Under the pieces are notes generated by a model. The model was not told the DNA's origin and ran no database searches. It saw only the letters and a program-made list of their open reading frames with translations. This document shows positions 1 through 6,690 of a DNA stretch of 12,504 nt, one piece after another (position 1 is the first letter of the stretch; the number at the start of each line of letters is the position of its first letter). Both the position numbers and the translations under genes were made by a program. Origin of the DNA: a bacterium (GTDB taxonomy: Bacteria > Dependentiae > Babeliae > Babeliales > UASB340). The DNA is taken from contig DAOVNS010000033.1 of assembly GCA_030630075.1 (NCBI GenBank), forward strand, positions 1 to 12,504. The letters run 5' to 3'.

Positions 1-403
<403 letters not shown>

Positions 404-561
404 CTATATTAATTTTAAGTAACTTTGAAATTTCTACTTGATATATTATTCAGGCTTTGAAAAGCTCGAGATTTGTCAACTACAAACATTTTTAGATCAT
501 TTAATTTGAAAAATTTTCAGATTAGTGTAAATTAAAAGCACTAATACTTTGAAACAAAATT
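404..561 (+). other. 23S-5S intergenic spacer
   Basis: This A+T-rich spacer of about 158 bases separates the 23S and 5S rRNAs and is presumably co-transcribed and removed during processing. I see no tRNA gene or open reading frame in it. Confidence 0.7.
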
Positions 562-677
562 TCCTGGTGGCGATAGTAGTGGGGCAACACCCGTTCCCAT
601 TCCGAATACGGCAGTAAAGTCCACTACGCCCAAGATACTTGGCTGGAGACGGCCTGGAAAAATAGGTACTGCCAGGA
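562..677 (+). rRNA. rrf: 5S ribosomal RNA
   Basis: The terminal helix forms from TCCTGG at 562-567 and CCAGGA at 672-677. Between them are the conserved loop-C core CCCATTCCGAATACGG (597-612) and the following GTAAAGTCCACTACGCC. The length of about 116 nucleotides is normal for bacterial 5S rRNA. It lies downstream of the 23S rRNA in the usual 23S-5S order and is followed 8 bases later by a strong terminator. End positions are set by the terminal pairing and may differ by one or two bases. Confidence 0.96.
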
Positions 678-684
678 TTAAATT

Positions 685-717
685 AAAAAGCCTCGATTGA
701 AAAATCGAGGCTTTTTT
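685..717. terminator. Bidirectional rho-independent terminator of the rRNA operon
   Basis: An 11-bp perfect stem pairs AAGCCTCGATT (688-698) with AATCGAGGCTT (703-713) around a GAAA tetraloop (699-702). It is followed by a T tract to 717 and preceded by an A tract (685-689). The flanking A and T runs make it functional on both strands. It can therefore end the rRNA transcript (plus) and the 604-residue gene at 768-2582 (minus). Confidence 0.95.
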
Positions 718-724
718 GTTGTTA
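693..724 (+). repeat. Direct repeat copy A (terminator 3' half plus flank)
   Basis: These 32 bases match 2703-2734 with only four mismatches and no gaps. The last 17 bases (708-724) are identical in the two copies. This copy contains most of the working terminator hairpin. The two copies lie exactly 2010 bases apart and bracket the gene at 768-2582. Confidence 0.65.
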
Positions 725-767
725 GAAAATTAAGAATTAAAATTACATCTAATTTTTAAAGTTTTCT

Positions 768-2582
768 TTATTTCGCTCTTTGCTGGTTTATAAATTTTTC
801 GAATAGAGTTTTGATTTCATCCAATTTCTTTTCCATCCTGCTTTCAAATTCCAACCGTTTGTTTTTTTCTTTTTCTACTTTATTTTTTAATTGTTCCAGC
901 TCGGAATTAATATTTATTTGTTCTGCTTGAATTTGTGTAGTTTCTAATTCTGTTTCAATTTGCTCTTCTTCAACTTTTTCTTTGTATACAACTTCTTTTG
1001 CTATTTTTGTCATTGCAGCCATTACAAATTTTTTTTCAAGGTTTCTTCCTGCTGGTTCGCTTTTAATTTTTGCTGCGATGCTTTTAATTATTCCAGGTTC
1101 TGCTAAAAAAGTTATGTAACTATTTTTTATTTGAGGCGCAATGCTTTCAGGTAAATTTTCCAAAAAAGATATTATATAATTTGCAAAAAAAATGGATTCT
1201 GTTTTTATTGATACTAATTGTTCTTTCAGATTTACTTTTGATTTTTGAGTCTCGATAGCACCTCTATTTATCAGAAAGTCGAAGCCTATTTCTTGAGGAG
1301 CAAATGTAAATGCCGCAATCATGGGAACTACAACAACAGGTACTGCTGGCATAATTGCCATCATTCCTACTGCTGTGCTCATAATAATGATTCCCAAGCC
1401 AGCCAACATAACTTTCTTAAATGTTGCAATATTTTTTTTATGTGATTGATATTCAATATTGTTGTTTGTTATTAAAATCATTAAAAATATTTGAATGGCA
1501 TTTTCTAAACTATTTTTTTTGAATTCATTAAAAGATATAAGATTTAATTTTTCAGAAAAAATTTCTCTTAATGCGGTGAGCAAAATAACATTAAAATATT
1601 CTTTGAGACTACTTTTATCTATTTTTTTTGCTTGGATGTTATTTTGAATTTTTAAAATATGAAATAATAATTCACTTAAAAATGTTTCATATTCTGCTTT
1701 TGAAATTTCTTGTTTAAGTTTTTTAAAATTATCACCATATAAATTAAATATAAAACCTATTTTGAATAATAATTTAATTAATGATTTTTTTTCTAAATTT
1801 AGTTTTTCTTCGTGTTTTGCAAAATTAAATTCTGCTTTTACAAAATTTACAAATGTAGATGCATCTTTGAATTTTTTTTTTGCATATCCGTGTGAAGTTA
1901 AAAATGGTGCAGAATTTTTTGCAGTTTTTAGCGTACTGGTTACAAGTCGAGATAGTGATTCTTGTTCACAAATATTTGTAAACAAATACAGTTGTTTTAA
2001 TAAAGAGAAAGAATTAGCTCGCTCGTATCCCTCGTATTTATTTATATTGTTCTTGATGTATTCAAATAAAACTTTATAACACATGGCTAACAAGAAATAT
2101 TCATCTTTTATTTCTCGCCTAGTGTCTTTTTTTAATGTTTCGTATAGTTGTTCAAATTTTGATGAGAGTTTTTCCCAATTATTAAACCCTGCAGAAAGAA
2201 AACCTGTTGGATTTTTAGCATCACCTCTTAGTGCAACCGCAATTAAAAATAATTTGTCGTTTAATGTTTTTACTTTTAAAAATTCTTGGAATTGCGGGAG
2301 ATTTGAATAAAAAGATACTAATGTATCAAATTTTATTCCTGGAAAATAGATGTAAAATAAATCATCTTTTGTTCTGATCGCAGGTTTTTGATCAGGACTC
2401 GTAATTGCTTCTAATATGTTTTTGCTTTCTTGCAATTGAGGGCTAACTGTTGTTGGTGGTTGTGTTTGAGATTGTGTTGCTAATGTTTGGTTGGGATTAT
2501 TTGTGGTTTCTCGTGCAACTAAAGTATTAATTATACAAAACACCACGATTGATAATAAAAAAAATTGTGATTTTTTGATCAT
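768..2582 (-). CDS. Exported hypothetical protein with membrane hairpin and C-terminal coiled coil
   Basis: I do not recognise a family for this 604-residue protein. Residues 1-23 form a signal peptide or signal anchor (MIKKSQFF, then a hydrophobic run to about residue 22), followed by a Thr/Gln/Pro-rich linker to about residue 50. Residues 70-385 look largely alpha-helical. Residues 391-428 are a long Gly/Ala/Val/Met-rich hydrophobic stretch, long enough for a tight two-helix membrane hairpin. Residues 535-600 are highly charged with heptad character, so a coiled coil is likely. The start is supported by GGAGGAG at 2587-2593, four bases upstream of the ATG. The gene runs toward the rRNA operon and probably shares its bidirectional terminator. 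It lies between two direct-repeat copies, hinting at acquisition as a unit. Envelope location is inferred from the leader and hydrophobic segments; the function is unknown. Confidence 0.85.
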   Translation of the reverse strand: MIKKSQFFLLSIVVFCIINTLVARETTNNPNQTLATQSQTQPPTTVSPQLQESKNILEAITSPDQKPAIRTKDDLFYIYFPGIKFDTLVSFYSNLPQFQEFLKVKTLNDKLFLIAVALRGDAKNPTGFLSAGFNNWEKLSSKFEQLYETLKKDTRREIKDEYFLLAMCYKVLFEYIKNNINKYEGYERANSFSLLKQLYLFTNICEQESLSRLVTSTLKTAKNSAPFLTSHGYAKKKFKDASTFVNFVKAEFNFAKHEEKLNLEKKSLIKLLFKIGFIFNLYGDNFKKLKQEISKAEYETFLSELLFHILKIQNNIQAKKIDKSSLKEYFNVILLTALREIFSEKLNLISFNEFKKNSLENAIQIFLMILITNNNIEYQSHKKNIATFKKVMLAGLGIIIMSTAVGMMAIMPAVPVVVVPMIAAFTFAPQEIGFDFLINRGAIETQKSKVNLKEQLVSIKTESIFFANYIISFLENLPESIAPQIKNSYITFLAEPGIIKSIAAKIKSEPAGRNLEKKFVMAAMTKIAKEVVYKEKVEEEQIETELETTQIQAEQININSELEQLKNKVEKEKNKRLEFESRMEKKLDEIKTLFEKFINQQRAK

Positions 2583-2642
2583 TTTTCTCCTCCGGTTCAG
2601 GATTTATTTACATACATATTTTGTGCAAGCTCTTTATTCTTG

Positions 2643-2671
2643 ATTATATGAATGATGTTTTTCAATGAAAA
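2643..2671 (-). promoter_or_regulatory. Candidate sigma-70-type promoter for the 768-2582 gene
   Basis: On the minus strand a perfect TATAAT -10 (2643-2648) lies 17 bases downstream of TTTTCA (2666-2671, four of six consensus matches). Predicted initiation near 2636 leaves a leader of roughly 54 bases before the ATG at 2582. In such A+T-rich DNA, chance matches are common. Confidence 0.4.
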
Positions 2672-2702
2672 GGTAATAAATTTAGAAAAATTAAAGAAAA
2701 TT

Positions 2703-2734
2703 TCGATGAAAATATCTAGGCTTTTTTGTTGTTA
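2703..2734 (+). repeat. Direct repeat copy B (decayed terminator copy)
   Basis: This 28/32 match to 693-724 includes the identical 17-base end (2718-2734). The bases that would form the hairpin have changed, so the stem is lost here. It looks like a degenerate duplicate of the rRNA terminator, left on the far side of the inserted or duplicated 2-kb segment. Confidence 0.6.
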
Positions 2735-2783
2735 TAAACATTTCTTGCTATTTGCGGGTTTTTCTTTTAACGTAAGCCTTTCT

Positions 2784-2798
2784 AATAAATAAATAAAT
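2784..2798 (+). repeat. Short AAAT tetranucleotide repeat
   Basis: Three perfect AAAT units (2787-2798), flanked by near-matching bases, lie about 35 bases upstream of the GTG start of the MutS-like gene. This is within the likely promoter or leader. The copy number is low, and A+T bias alone could produce it. Confidence 0.35.
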
Positions 2799-2832
2799 AA
2801 AAATCAATTTTCTTACTTGGGATAAATAAAAA

Positions 2833-3129
2833 GTGAATATAAAAAAATATTGTGCATTTTTCTTATTTTTAAGTCTATTTTCTTTTAATGTTTTTGCTGG
2901 TGAAGAAACAGAAAGTATTGATAAAGAAAATAATAATTCTTTAATAAAAAAAATATCAGATATTAACATGCGATCTTTTCCTTGGAAGGAGGAAGGTTGG
3001 TCTTGTCATACAATGGTTGAATGGATACAAAAGTTTGTAAAATTTACATTGAATCCAACACGAGGAAAAAGCGTGGAGATACTTTTAAATTTTTTGAAAA
3101 AGCAGAAGAGCATTCGAATAATATTATAA
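2833..3129 (+). CDS. MutS-like protein, N-terminal fragment with signal peptide (frame 1)
   Basis: This 98-codon segment starts at GTG and encodes MNIKKYCAFFLFLSLF, a basic n-region plus hydrophobic core. A plausible signal peptidase site follows FNVFA (about residue 22). It continues with the beginning of the MutS core (DINMRSFPWKEEGWSCHTM) and then leaves frame. Residues after about 80 (SVEILLNFLKKQ to the stop) are probably out-of-frame translation, because the overlapping frame gives GDTFKFFEKAEEHSNN. Only residues 1-79 are likely to belong to the native protein. Confidence 0.6.
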   Translation: MNIKKYCAFFLFLSLFSFNVFAGEETESIDKENNNSLIKKISDINMRSFPWKEEGWSCHTMVEWIQKFVKFTLNPTRGKSVEILLNFLKKQKSIRIIL

Positions 3130-3860
3130 ATTTAGATGTTGATGATAGCGCAACATGGAAAGATTTGGATTTATTTTGTGGAAAAGGTGAATCTCCAAAA
3201 TTTGTTGCAAATGTTTTGGATGAAACTGTAACGGAAATGGGAACGGTTAGTTTTTATTCTTTACTCGCACAAACAACAACAGATACAAAGCTTTTGCAAG
3301 ATAGACAAAGATTGATTTGCCTTTTAAAGGATGAAGATTTACTTGCTCAAAATTTACAAAATTCACTTGAAAAAATTAAAACCGCTGAAAATATACTGTT
3401 TAATTTTTGGGATGAGTATGATGCTTTTAAACATCTAATTAAAGAAATAAAGTTTCCAGATTGTTTAAATGTTTTAAATAAGAGTGAAAATATTTTGCTT
3501 GCGAGAGGAGCTTTGCATTATGCAGATATTTTAATGGGATTTGGTTTAAAATCAGTTACTTCGCTCGCCTTGGTTTCTTATGGAATTTTGAATGCAACAA
3601 ATTTAACGGATGTTCCTGAGAGATTAAAAAAATGGTCTGATGATCATTTTACAATGGGGACAGGAGCAACTGCTGGATATTTGGCCGGTTTTATTTGGAA
3701 GAGTGATAATAAAATTATTCACTCAATTTTGCCCATAATATTGGGCATTTATTGTGCAACTACTTTAAAAAAAGATTTTGACACATCCATGGATCAATTT
3801 TATTCCAATATTATTTGCATATGTTTACTAATCATCTTGCGCAAGTTACACAAAGCATGA
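3021..3860 (+). CDS. MutS-like protein, core/lever fragment with two membrane segments (frame 3)
   Basis: This 279-codon middle piece holds the MutS domain-III signature. LDLFCG (about residues 49-54) is followed by LDETVTEMGTVSFYSLLAQT and TKLLQDRQRLICLL (about residues 66-102). These match the family pattern in which the 'L-D-x-T-x-T-x-M-G' stretch precedes a conserved 'R-Q' helix. Hydrophobic segments follow at about residues 168-192 and 213-248 (KSVTSLALVSYGILN; IIHSILPIILGIYCATTL), where soluble MutS proteins have lever/clamp helices. The native frame ends near residue 260 (DTSMDQF); the last 19 residues are probably out of frame. The first in-frame ATG here is unlikely to be a real start, since upstream coding continues in the other frame. 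Confidence 0.6.
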   Translation: MDTKVCKIYIESNTRKKRGDTFKFFEKAEEHSNNIINLDVDDSATWKDLDLFCGKGESPKFVANVLDETVTEMGTVSFYSLLAQTTTDTKLLQDRQRLICLLKDEDLLAQNLQNSLEKIKTAENILFNFWDEYDAFKHLIKEIKFPDCLNVLNKSENILLARGALHYADILMGFGLKSVTSLALVSYGILNATNLTDVPERLKKWSDDHFTMGTGATAGYLAGFIWKSDNKIIHSILPIILGIYCATTLKKDFDTSMDQFYSNIICICLLIILRKLHKA

Positions 3861-4888
3861 AGAATATTTATGAATCAATTAAAATTTATGATGAGTTTTT
3901 AAATTTTGATGAATTTAAAGCATTAAAAGTTTTTTACGAAAAAGAAGTAGAAGCAGATGAAAATCTTCAAGATTTATTGAATACTTTGAAAGCTCCAACC
4001 TTTAATGGACGAAATGTTCTTGTTTCTCATCATGGAGCGATTTTTAAAGCATATTCTTTGATGAATGAACTTAAAGAAAAATTTGAACAAGCATTGCTTG
4101 CTGTTGCAAGAATAGATGCTTATTTTTCTATTTCCAAACTGATAAAAGAACAAGAAGATAAAAATATTAATTTTTGTTTTCCTGAATATGTTCAATCAGA
4201 TAAACCATTTATAAAAATTGATAATTTCTGGCATCCATTGGTTGATGAAGAAAAAACTGTTACAAATTCTATTACATTAGGTATTGATGATTTTAAACCC
4301 AATGTAGTTTTAACTGGTTCAAATGAGGGTGGTAAATCTACAGTTTTAAAAGCCATCACAACGAGTTTAATTTTGGCGCAAACTATTGGTATTGCACCTG
4401 CACAAAGTATGACTTTTACTCCTTTTAAATCTATTTCAACATATCTGAACATTACGGATGATATTGGTTCTGGTAATTCTTTATTTAAATCAGAAGCGCT
4501 TCGTGCGCAAGAGCTTATTGAGCGAATAACAAATTTTCAACAGGATGAATTTAATTTTTGTGTTTTTGATGAAATTTTTAATGGAACATCTTCGCTTGAA
4601 GGAAGTTCGGCGGCTTATGGCGTTACAAAACATTTAGCAAGTTTGCAAAATAGTATTTGTATGATTTCTACTCATTTTCCCGTGTTAACAAAACTAGAAA
4701 ATGATACGAATATTTTTAGTAATTATAAAGTTTCTGTTGATCAAAATGATGATGGTTTTATTTCTTATCCTTATAAACTCGAACAAGGCATTTCTAATCA
4801 AAATATTGCATTAGATATTTTAAAAAATCAGGGATTTTCTTCTGATATTATCGAAGAGGCTTGGAAAATTAAAAGTACTTTAATTTAA
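3815..4888 (+). CDS. MutS-like ATPase domain, C-terminal fragment (frame 2)
   Basis: This 357-codon segment carries a complete MutS domain V. Walker A is TGSNEGGKST (residues 167-176; canonical MutS has TGPNMGGKST). The region IGIAPAQ to DDIGSGNSLFKSE (191-226) corresponds to the 'VPA...DDL...STFM' stretch, with family-typical Ser/Phe spacing. Walker B is FCVFDEIFNGTSSLEG (248-263, D252/E253), the switch histidine is in ISTHFPVLTKLE (284-295), and YKLEQGISNQNIALDI (320-335) matches the family's final 'KL-x2-G-x-S' motif. Catalytic residues all look intact, which argues against long-term decay. An isolated start at TTG 3815 has no convincing ribosome-binding site, so this is best read as the end of the longer interrupted gene. 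The family is recognisable beyond reasonable doubt; the specific subfamily (not classical MutS1) is uncertain. Confidence 0.85.
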   Translation: MHMFTNHLAQVTQSMKNIYESIKIYDEFLNFDEFKALKVFYEKEVEADENLQDLLNTLKAPTFNGRNVLVSHHGAIFKAYSLMNELKEKFEQALLAVARIDAYFSISKLIKEQEDKNINFCFPEYVQSDKPFIKIDNFWHPLVDEEKTVTNSITLGIDDFKPNVVLTGSNEGGKSTVLKAITTSLILAQTIGIAPAQSMTFTPFKSISTYLNITDDIGSGNSLFKSEALRAQELIERITNFQQDEFNFCVFDEIFNGTSSLEGSSAAYGVTKHLASLQNSICMISTHFPVLTKLENDTNIFSNYKVSVDQNDDGFISYPYKLEQGISNQNIALDILKNQGFSSDIIEEAWKIKSTLI

Positions 4889-4901
4889 AATTAATTTAAA
4901 A
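4880..4901 (+). repeat. 11-bp tandem duplication at the end of the MutS-like gene
   Basis: TTAATTTAAAA occurs twice in direct tandem (4880-4890 and 4891-4901), spanning the TAA stop of the MutS-like frame. It is probably a small slippage duplication. No terminator is seen in the 79-base gap to the next gene, so read-through into 4968-5594 is possible. Confidence 0.5.
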
Positions 4902-4924
4902 TTTCTAAAAATGTAAGTAAAGTC

Positions 4925-4956
4925 TAATTACTTTAAGAAGAATTAAGAAGTAATTA
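4925..4956 (+). promoter_or_regulatory. Hairpin abutting the ribosome-binding site of 4968-5594
   Basis: TAATTACTT (4925-4933) pairs perfectly with AAGTAATTA (4948-4956), and a T-G wobble extends the stem inward. The 3' arm ends on the first base of AAAGGA (4956-4961), the Shine-Dalgarno of the following ATG. No T tract follows, so this is not an ordinary terminator. A stem here could modulate translation or protect the mRNA 5' end. Confidence 0.4.
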
Positions 4957-4967
4957 AAGGATTTTGT

Positions 4968-5594
4968 ATGTTGAAAACTAATATTAAAAGATTAACTTAT
5001 ATAATTATATTATCTATTAATTTTTTAAATTTAATTGCTATTCCGTTTGAAAAAAAAATAAAAATTGTGCGTATTGTTCCAGATAATTTTTATATAAAAA
5101 AAATTGCGGATCTATTTAATCCATTTATTGGTGACTTAAAATCTCCCATATTTCGTGAAAAGATTTGGCGATATTTGCAAGAACGTTTTAATATGTCTTA
5201 TGAGATTATTTTTTTTAAGAATAATAAATCAGATGAATTTATGGAGCTATTTGGCTCTGAAATAAAATATTTGTATCCAAATGGACCTTCAATTTTGCAG
5301 AGAAATTTTCAACTTAATGAAAGATTTATAGAATTTCAACAAGCATATTCTCGTTGTTTAGAAGAAATTGTTTCAATTCGAGAACAAATAATTTATCAGC
5401 GATATTATGATGATGCATTGAGGCCTTTTGAGAGAAGCCTTTCTTTAATAAAATGCACAATATGTCAGTTTAGGTTAGAAGTTAAATCCGCTTCTGCTTA
5501 TTTCAATACGTCTGTAACTCCGATTGAGTTATTTTTAATTAAAGAATCAAATGTATTTTCAGCCATTGCTTTGAAAAGTTTACGCATTTATTAA
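4968..5594 (+). CDS. Exported hypothetical protein, 208 residues
   Basis: No family is recognised. Residues 1-26 form a leader: MLKTNIKR, then a hydrophobic core (LTYIIILSINFLNLIAI), then a polar boundary, consistent with a signal peptide or an N-terminal membrane anchor. The rest is a mixed, probably soluble domain with alpha-helical regions around residues 110-150 (NERFIEFQQAYSRCLEEIVS). A pair of cysteines, C162 and C165 (KCTIC), could bind metal or form a disulfide. AAAGGA at 4956-4961 supports the ATG with a six-base spacer, and a hairpin sits just upstream. It is 79 bases from the MutS-like ATPase on the same strand with no terminator between them, so co-transcription is plausible. Functional association with that gene is inferred from position only. 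Confidence 0.8.
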   Translation: MLKTNIKRLTYIIILSINFLNLIAIPFEKKIKIVRIVPDNFYIKKIADLFNPFIGDLKSPIFREKIWRYLQERFNMSYEIIFFKNNKSDEFMELFGSEIKYLYPNGPSILQRNFQLNERFIEFQQAYSRCLEEIVSIREQIIYQRYYDDALRPFERSLSLIKCTICQFRLEVKSASAYFNTSVTPIELFLIKESNVFSAIALKSLRIY

Positions 5595-5787
5595 TAAAAA
5601 ATTAATTATATTGTTTTTTGTTATTAAAAGAGAGCACAATGGTCTTGAAGATAATAATCTTTTAAATGTTGTGGGGTGTCTATGGGGAAAATACAAAAAT
5701 ATAAGGAGTTATGTATGAAATAAAATATTGATACATAAATATTTTTAGTTAAATATTTAAATTTAATGTTTTAGGGAGGGGTGGATT
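5595..5787 (+). other. Intergenic region with an orphan ribosome-binding site and aborted start
   Basis: This 193-base gap contains AAGGAG (5703-5708) followed by ATG codons at 5711 and 5715 that open only six- and two-codon frames. They may mark a leader peptide or the remnant of a lost gene start. TTGATA (5728-5733) with a poor -10 (AAATAT, 5751-5756) is a weak promoter candidate for the next gene. No convincing terminator was seen. Confidence 0.3.
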
Positions 5788-6603
5788 ATGATATTTAATT
5801 TATCCGTAAAAAAGATTTTTCTTTTTTTGCTCCTTTTGTTTAGTCAATTTTCTCTTTTTTCTTTATCTAATCAAGAAATTCTACAAAAAATTTTATCTGA
5901 ATTTTCTCCAAATATTCCAGGATTGCAAGAAACTATAAAAGCAAAAATTAATGATTTAAATGATGGAAGATGGTTTGAGCTTGAGTCCGCTCTTTATGCA
6001 CAAGAACAAATGTACGAAGAAGTGCTTGGTTGGAGTTTAAATATTGAATTTTGGGGTAAAAATTTTGGGTATGTAAATGATAAAAAATTAGAACTGCGAT
6101 CAACAGAATATGATGTTGTAACAAGTAATTTTGTTTTTGAATGTAAACTTTGTAGAAATTCGGCAAGATTTAATAAAATTGATCAATTTAGAAAAGAGAG
6201 AAATATTCTTTTGTTTTTTCAAGAAATGAGAAGGGAGTTAGAGGACGATCGATTAATTGTTGATGTAAACTTAAAACAAACAAAAAAAAGAAAATTTTAT
6301 GTAATTAAAATTAATGGGGAACTAACAAATCATCAAGATGTTTCATTTTCATCTAAATGGATTAACGCAAATTCTAAAGAAGAGTGTTTTTTGCAATTTT
6401 TAAAATTTTTAAAAATTTTATCTTCCAGATCTCTTCTTATAATGTTTAAAAGTCGTATAGCTCACTCTTTAATTGATAAGTTAGTTTTAGAAGGTTTTGA
6501 TTATAAAGATGGTGTAAACTTTGAAGAACGTGAAAAAACTTTTGGTTGTTGTATTTGGGTGAATAGCATTTGTGAATTGTTGAAGAAATTGAGCTTTTGT
6601 TGA
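5788..6603 (+). CDS. Exported protein with PD-(D/E)XK nuclease-like domain
   Basis: The 271-residue product begins with a strong signal peptide: VKK, then a Leu/Phe-rich core (residues 10-26), ending near LFSLS. Residues 60-125 carry the arrangement typical of the PD-(D/E)XK nuclease fold. A helix has a conserved-type glutamate (GRWFELESALYA, E64 or E66), EYDVV supplies D109, and FVFECK supplies E118 and K120. The D-(x8)-E-x-K spacing and the strand-like residues before each acidic residue resemble Holliday-junction-resolvase-like and restriction-like nucleases. Residues 125-270 are lysine-rich and mixed alpha/beta, with no motif I recognise. AGGGAGGGG (5773-5781), six bases from the ATG, is an excellent ribosome-binding site. 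A terminator follows at 6638-6670. If active, it would cut nucleic acid outside the cytosol; nuclease activity and export are inferences from motif and leader. Confidence 0.75.
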   Translation: MIFNLSVKKIFLFLLLLFSQFSLFSLSNQEILQKILSEFSPNIPGLQETIKAKINDLNDGRWFELESALYAQEQMYEEVLGWSLNIEFWGKNFGYVNDKKLELRSTEYDVVTSNFVFECKLCRNSARFNKIDQFRKERNILLFFQEMRRELEDDRLIVDVNLKQTKKRKFYVIKINGELTNHQDVSFSSKWINANSKEECFLQFLKFLKILSSRSLLIMFKSRIAHSLIDKLVLEGFDYKDGVNFEEREKTFGCCIWVNSICELLKKLSFC

Positions 6604-6637
6604 ATTTAATTTACATTATAGAACTGGATGTTTTTTT

Positions 6638-6670
6638 AGAGTGTTAGGTATTCAAACTAACACTCTTTTT
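6638..6670 (+). terminator. Rho-independent terminator or attenuator before the GNAT gene
   Basis: AGAGTGTTAG (6638-6647) pairs perfectly with CTAACACTCT (6657-6666) around a nine-base loop, and four further T bases follow. It ends the transcript of the nuclease-like gene. The next Shine-Dalgarno (AGAGG, 6678-6682) begins only eight bases after the T run, so there is no room for a promoter between them. The GNAT gene must be transcribed by read-through or from a start upstream of the hairpin. Confidence 0.8.
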
Positions 6671-6690
6671 AATTTATAGAGGCTTGTTTT

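Larger units (their letters stand above)
2833..4888 (+). pseudogene. MutS-family membrane/exported ATPase, reading frame broken twice
   Basis: Read across two -1 frame changes, this locus gives one MutS-like protein of about 685 residues. It has, in order, a signal peptide, a MutS core/lever domain, two hydrophobic segments and a complete MutS ATPase domain. The first change must fall in 3021-3129; restoring one A in the A5 run at 3066-3070 joins the frames smoothly (NPTRGK then KRGDTF). The second must fall in 3782-3860; one extra T in the T4 run at 3798-3801 gives MDQFLFQYYLHMFTNH. No N-terminal mismatch-recognition domain with its Phe-x-Glu motif is visible. All parts remain well conserved, so this is either a very recent pseudogene or an assembly with two homopolymer errors. 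A GTG start at 2833 with weak GGGAT ten bases upstream is the best start. MutS membership is certain from the motifs; the substrate and envelope role are inference. Confidence 0.8.

Noticed and set aside
404..561. tRNA gene in the rRNA spacer
   Set aside because: No cloverleaf, T-loop GGTTCGA-type motif or CCA-adjacent acceptor stem was found.
1245..2310. Plus-strand open frames of 66-105 codons inside the 768-2582 gene
   Set aside because: They are antisense to a long gene with a strong ribosome-binding site, have odd Asn/Cys/Phe-rich composition and show no recognisable domain.
2748..2969. Minus-strand 73-codon open frame overlapping the start of the MutS-like gene
   Set aside because: It is antisense to the signal peptide region of the MutS-like gene, and its composition is explained by A+T bias. 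No good ribosome-binding site.
3064..3075. Programmed -1 frameshift in the MutS-like gene
   Set aside because: The run is only five A's and does not form a full A-AAA-AAG heptamer in the zero frame. A second, unrelated -1 change with no slippery site makes error or mutation simpler. Kept as a possibility only within the finding.
3974..4452. Minus-strand open frames of 73 and 86 codons within the MutS ATPase domain
   Set aside because: They mirror a clearly conserved coding region on the other strand.
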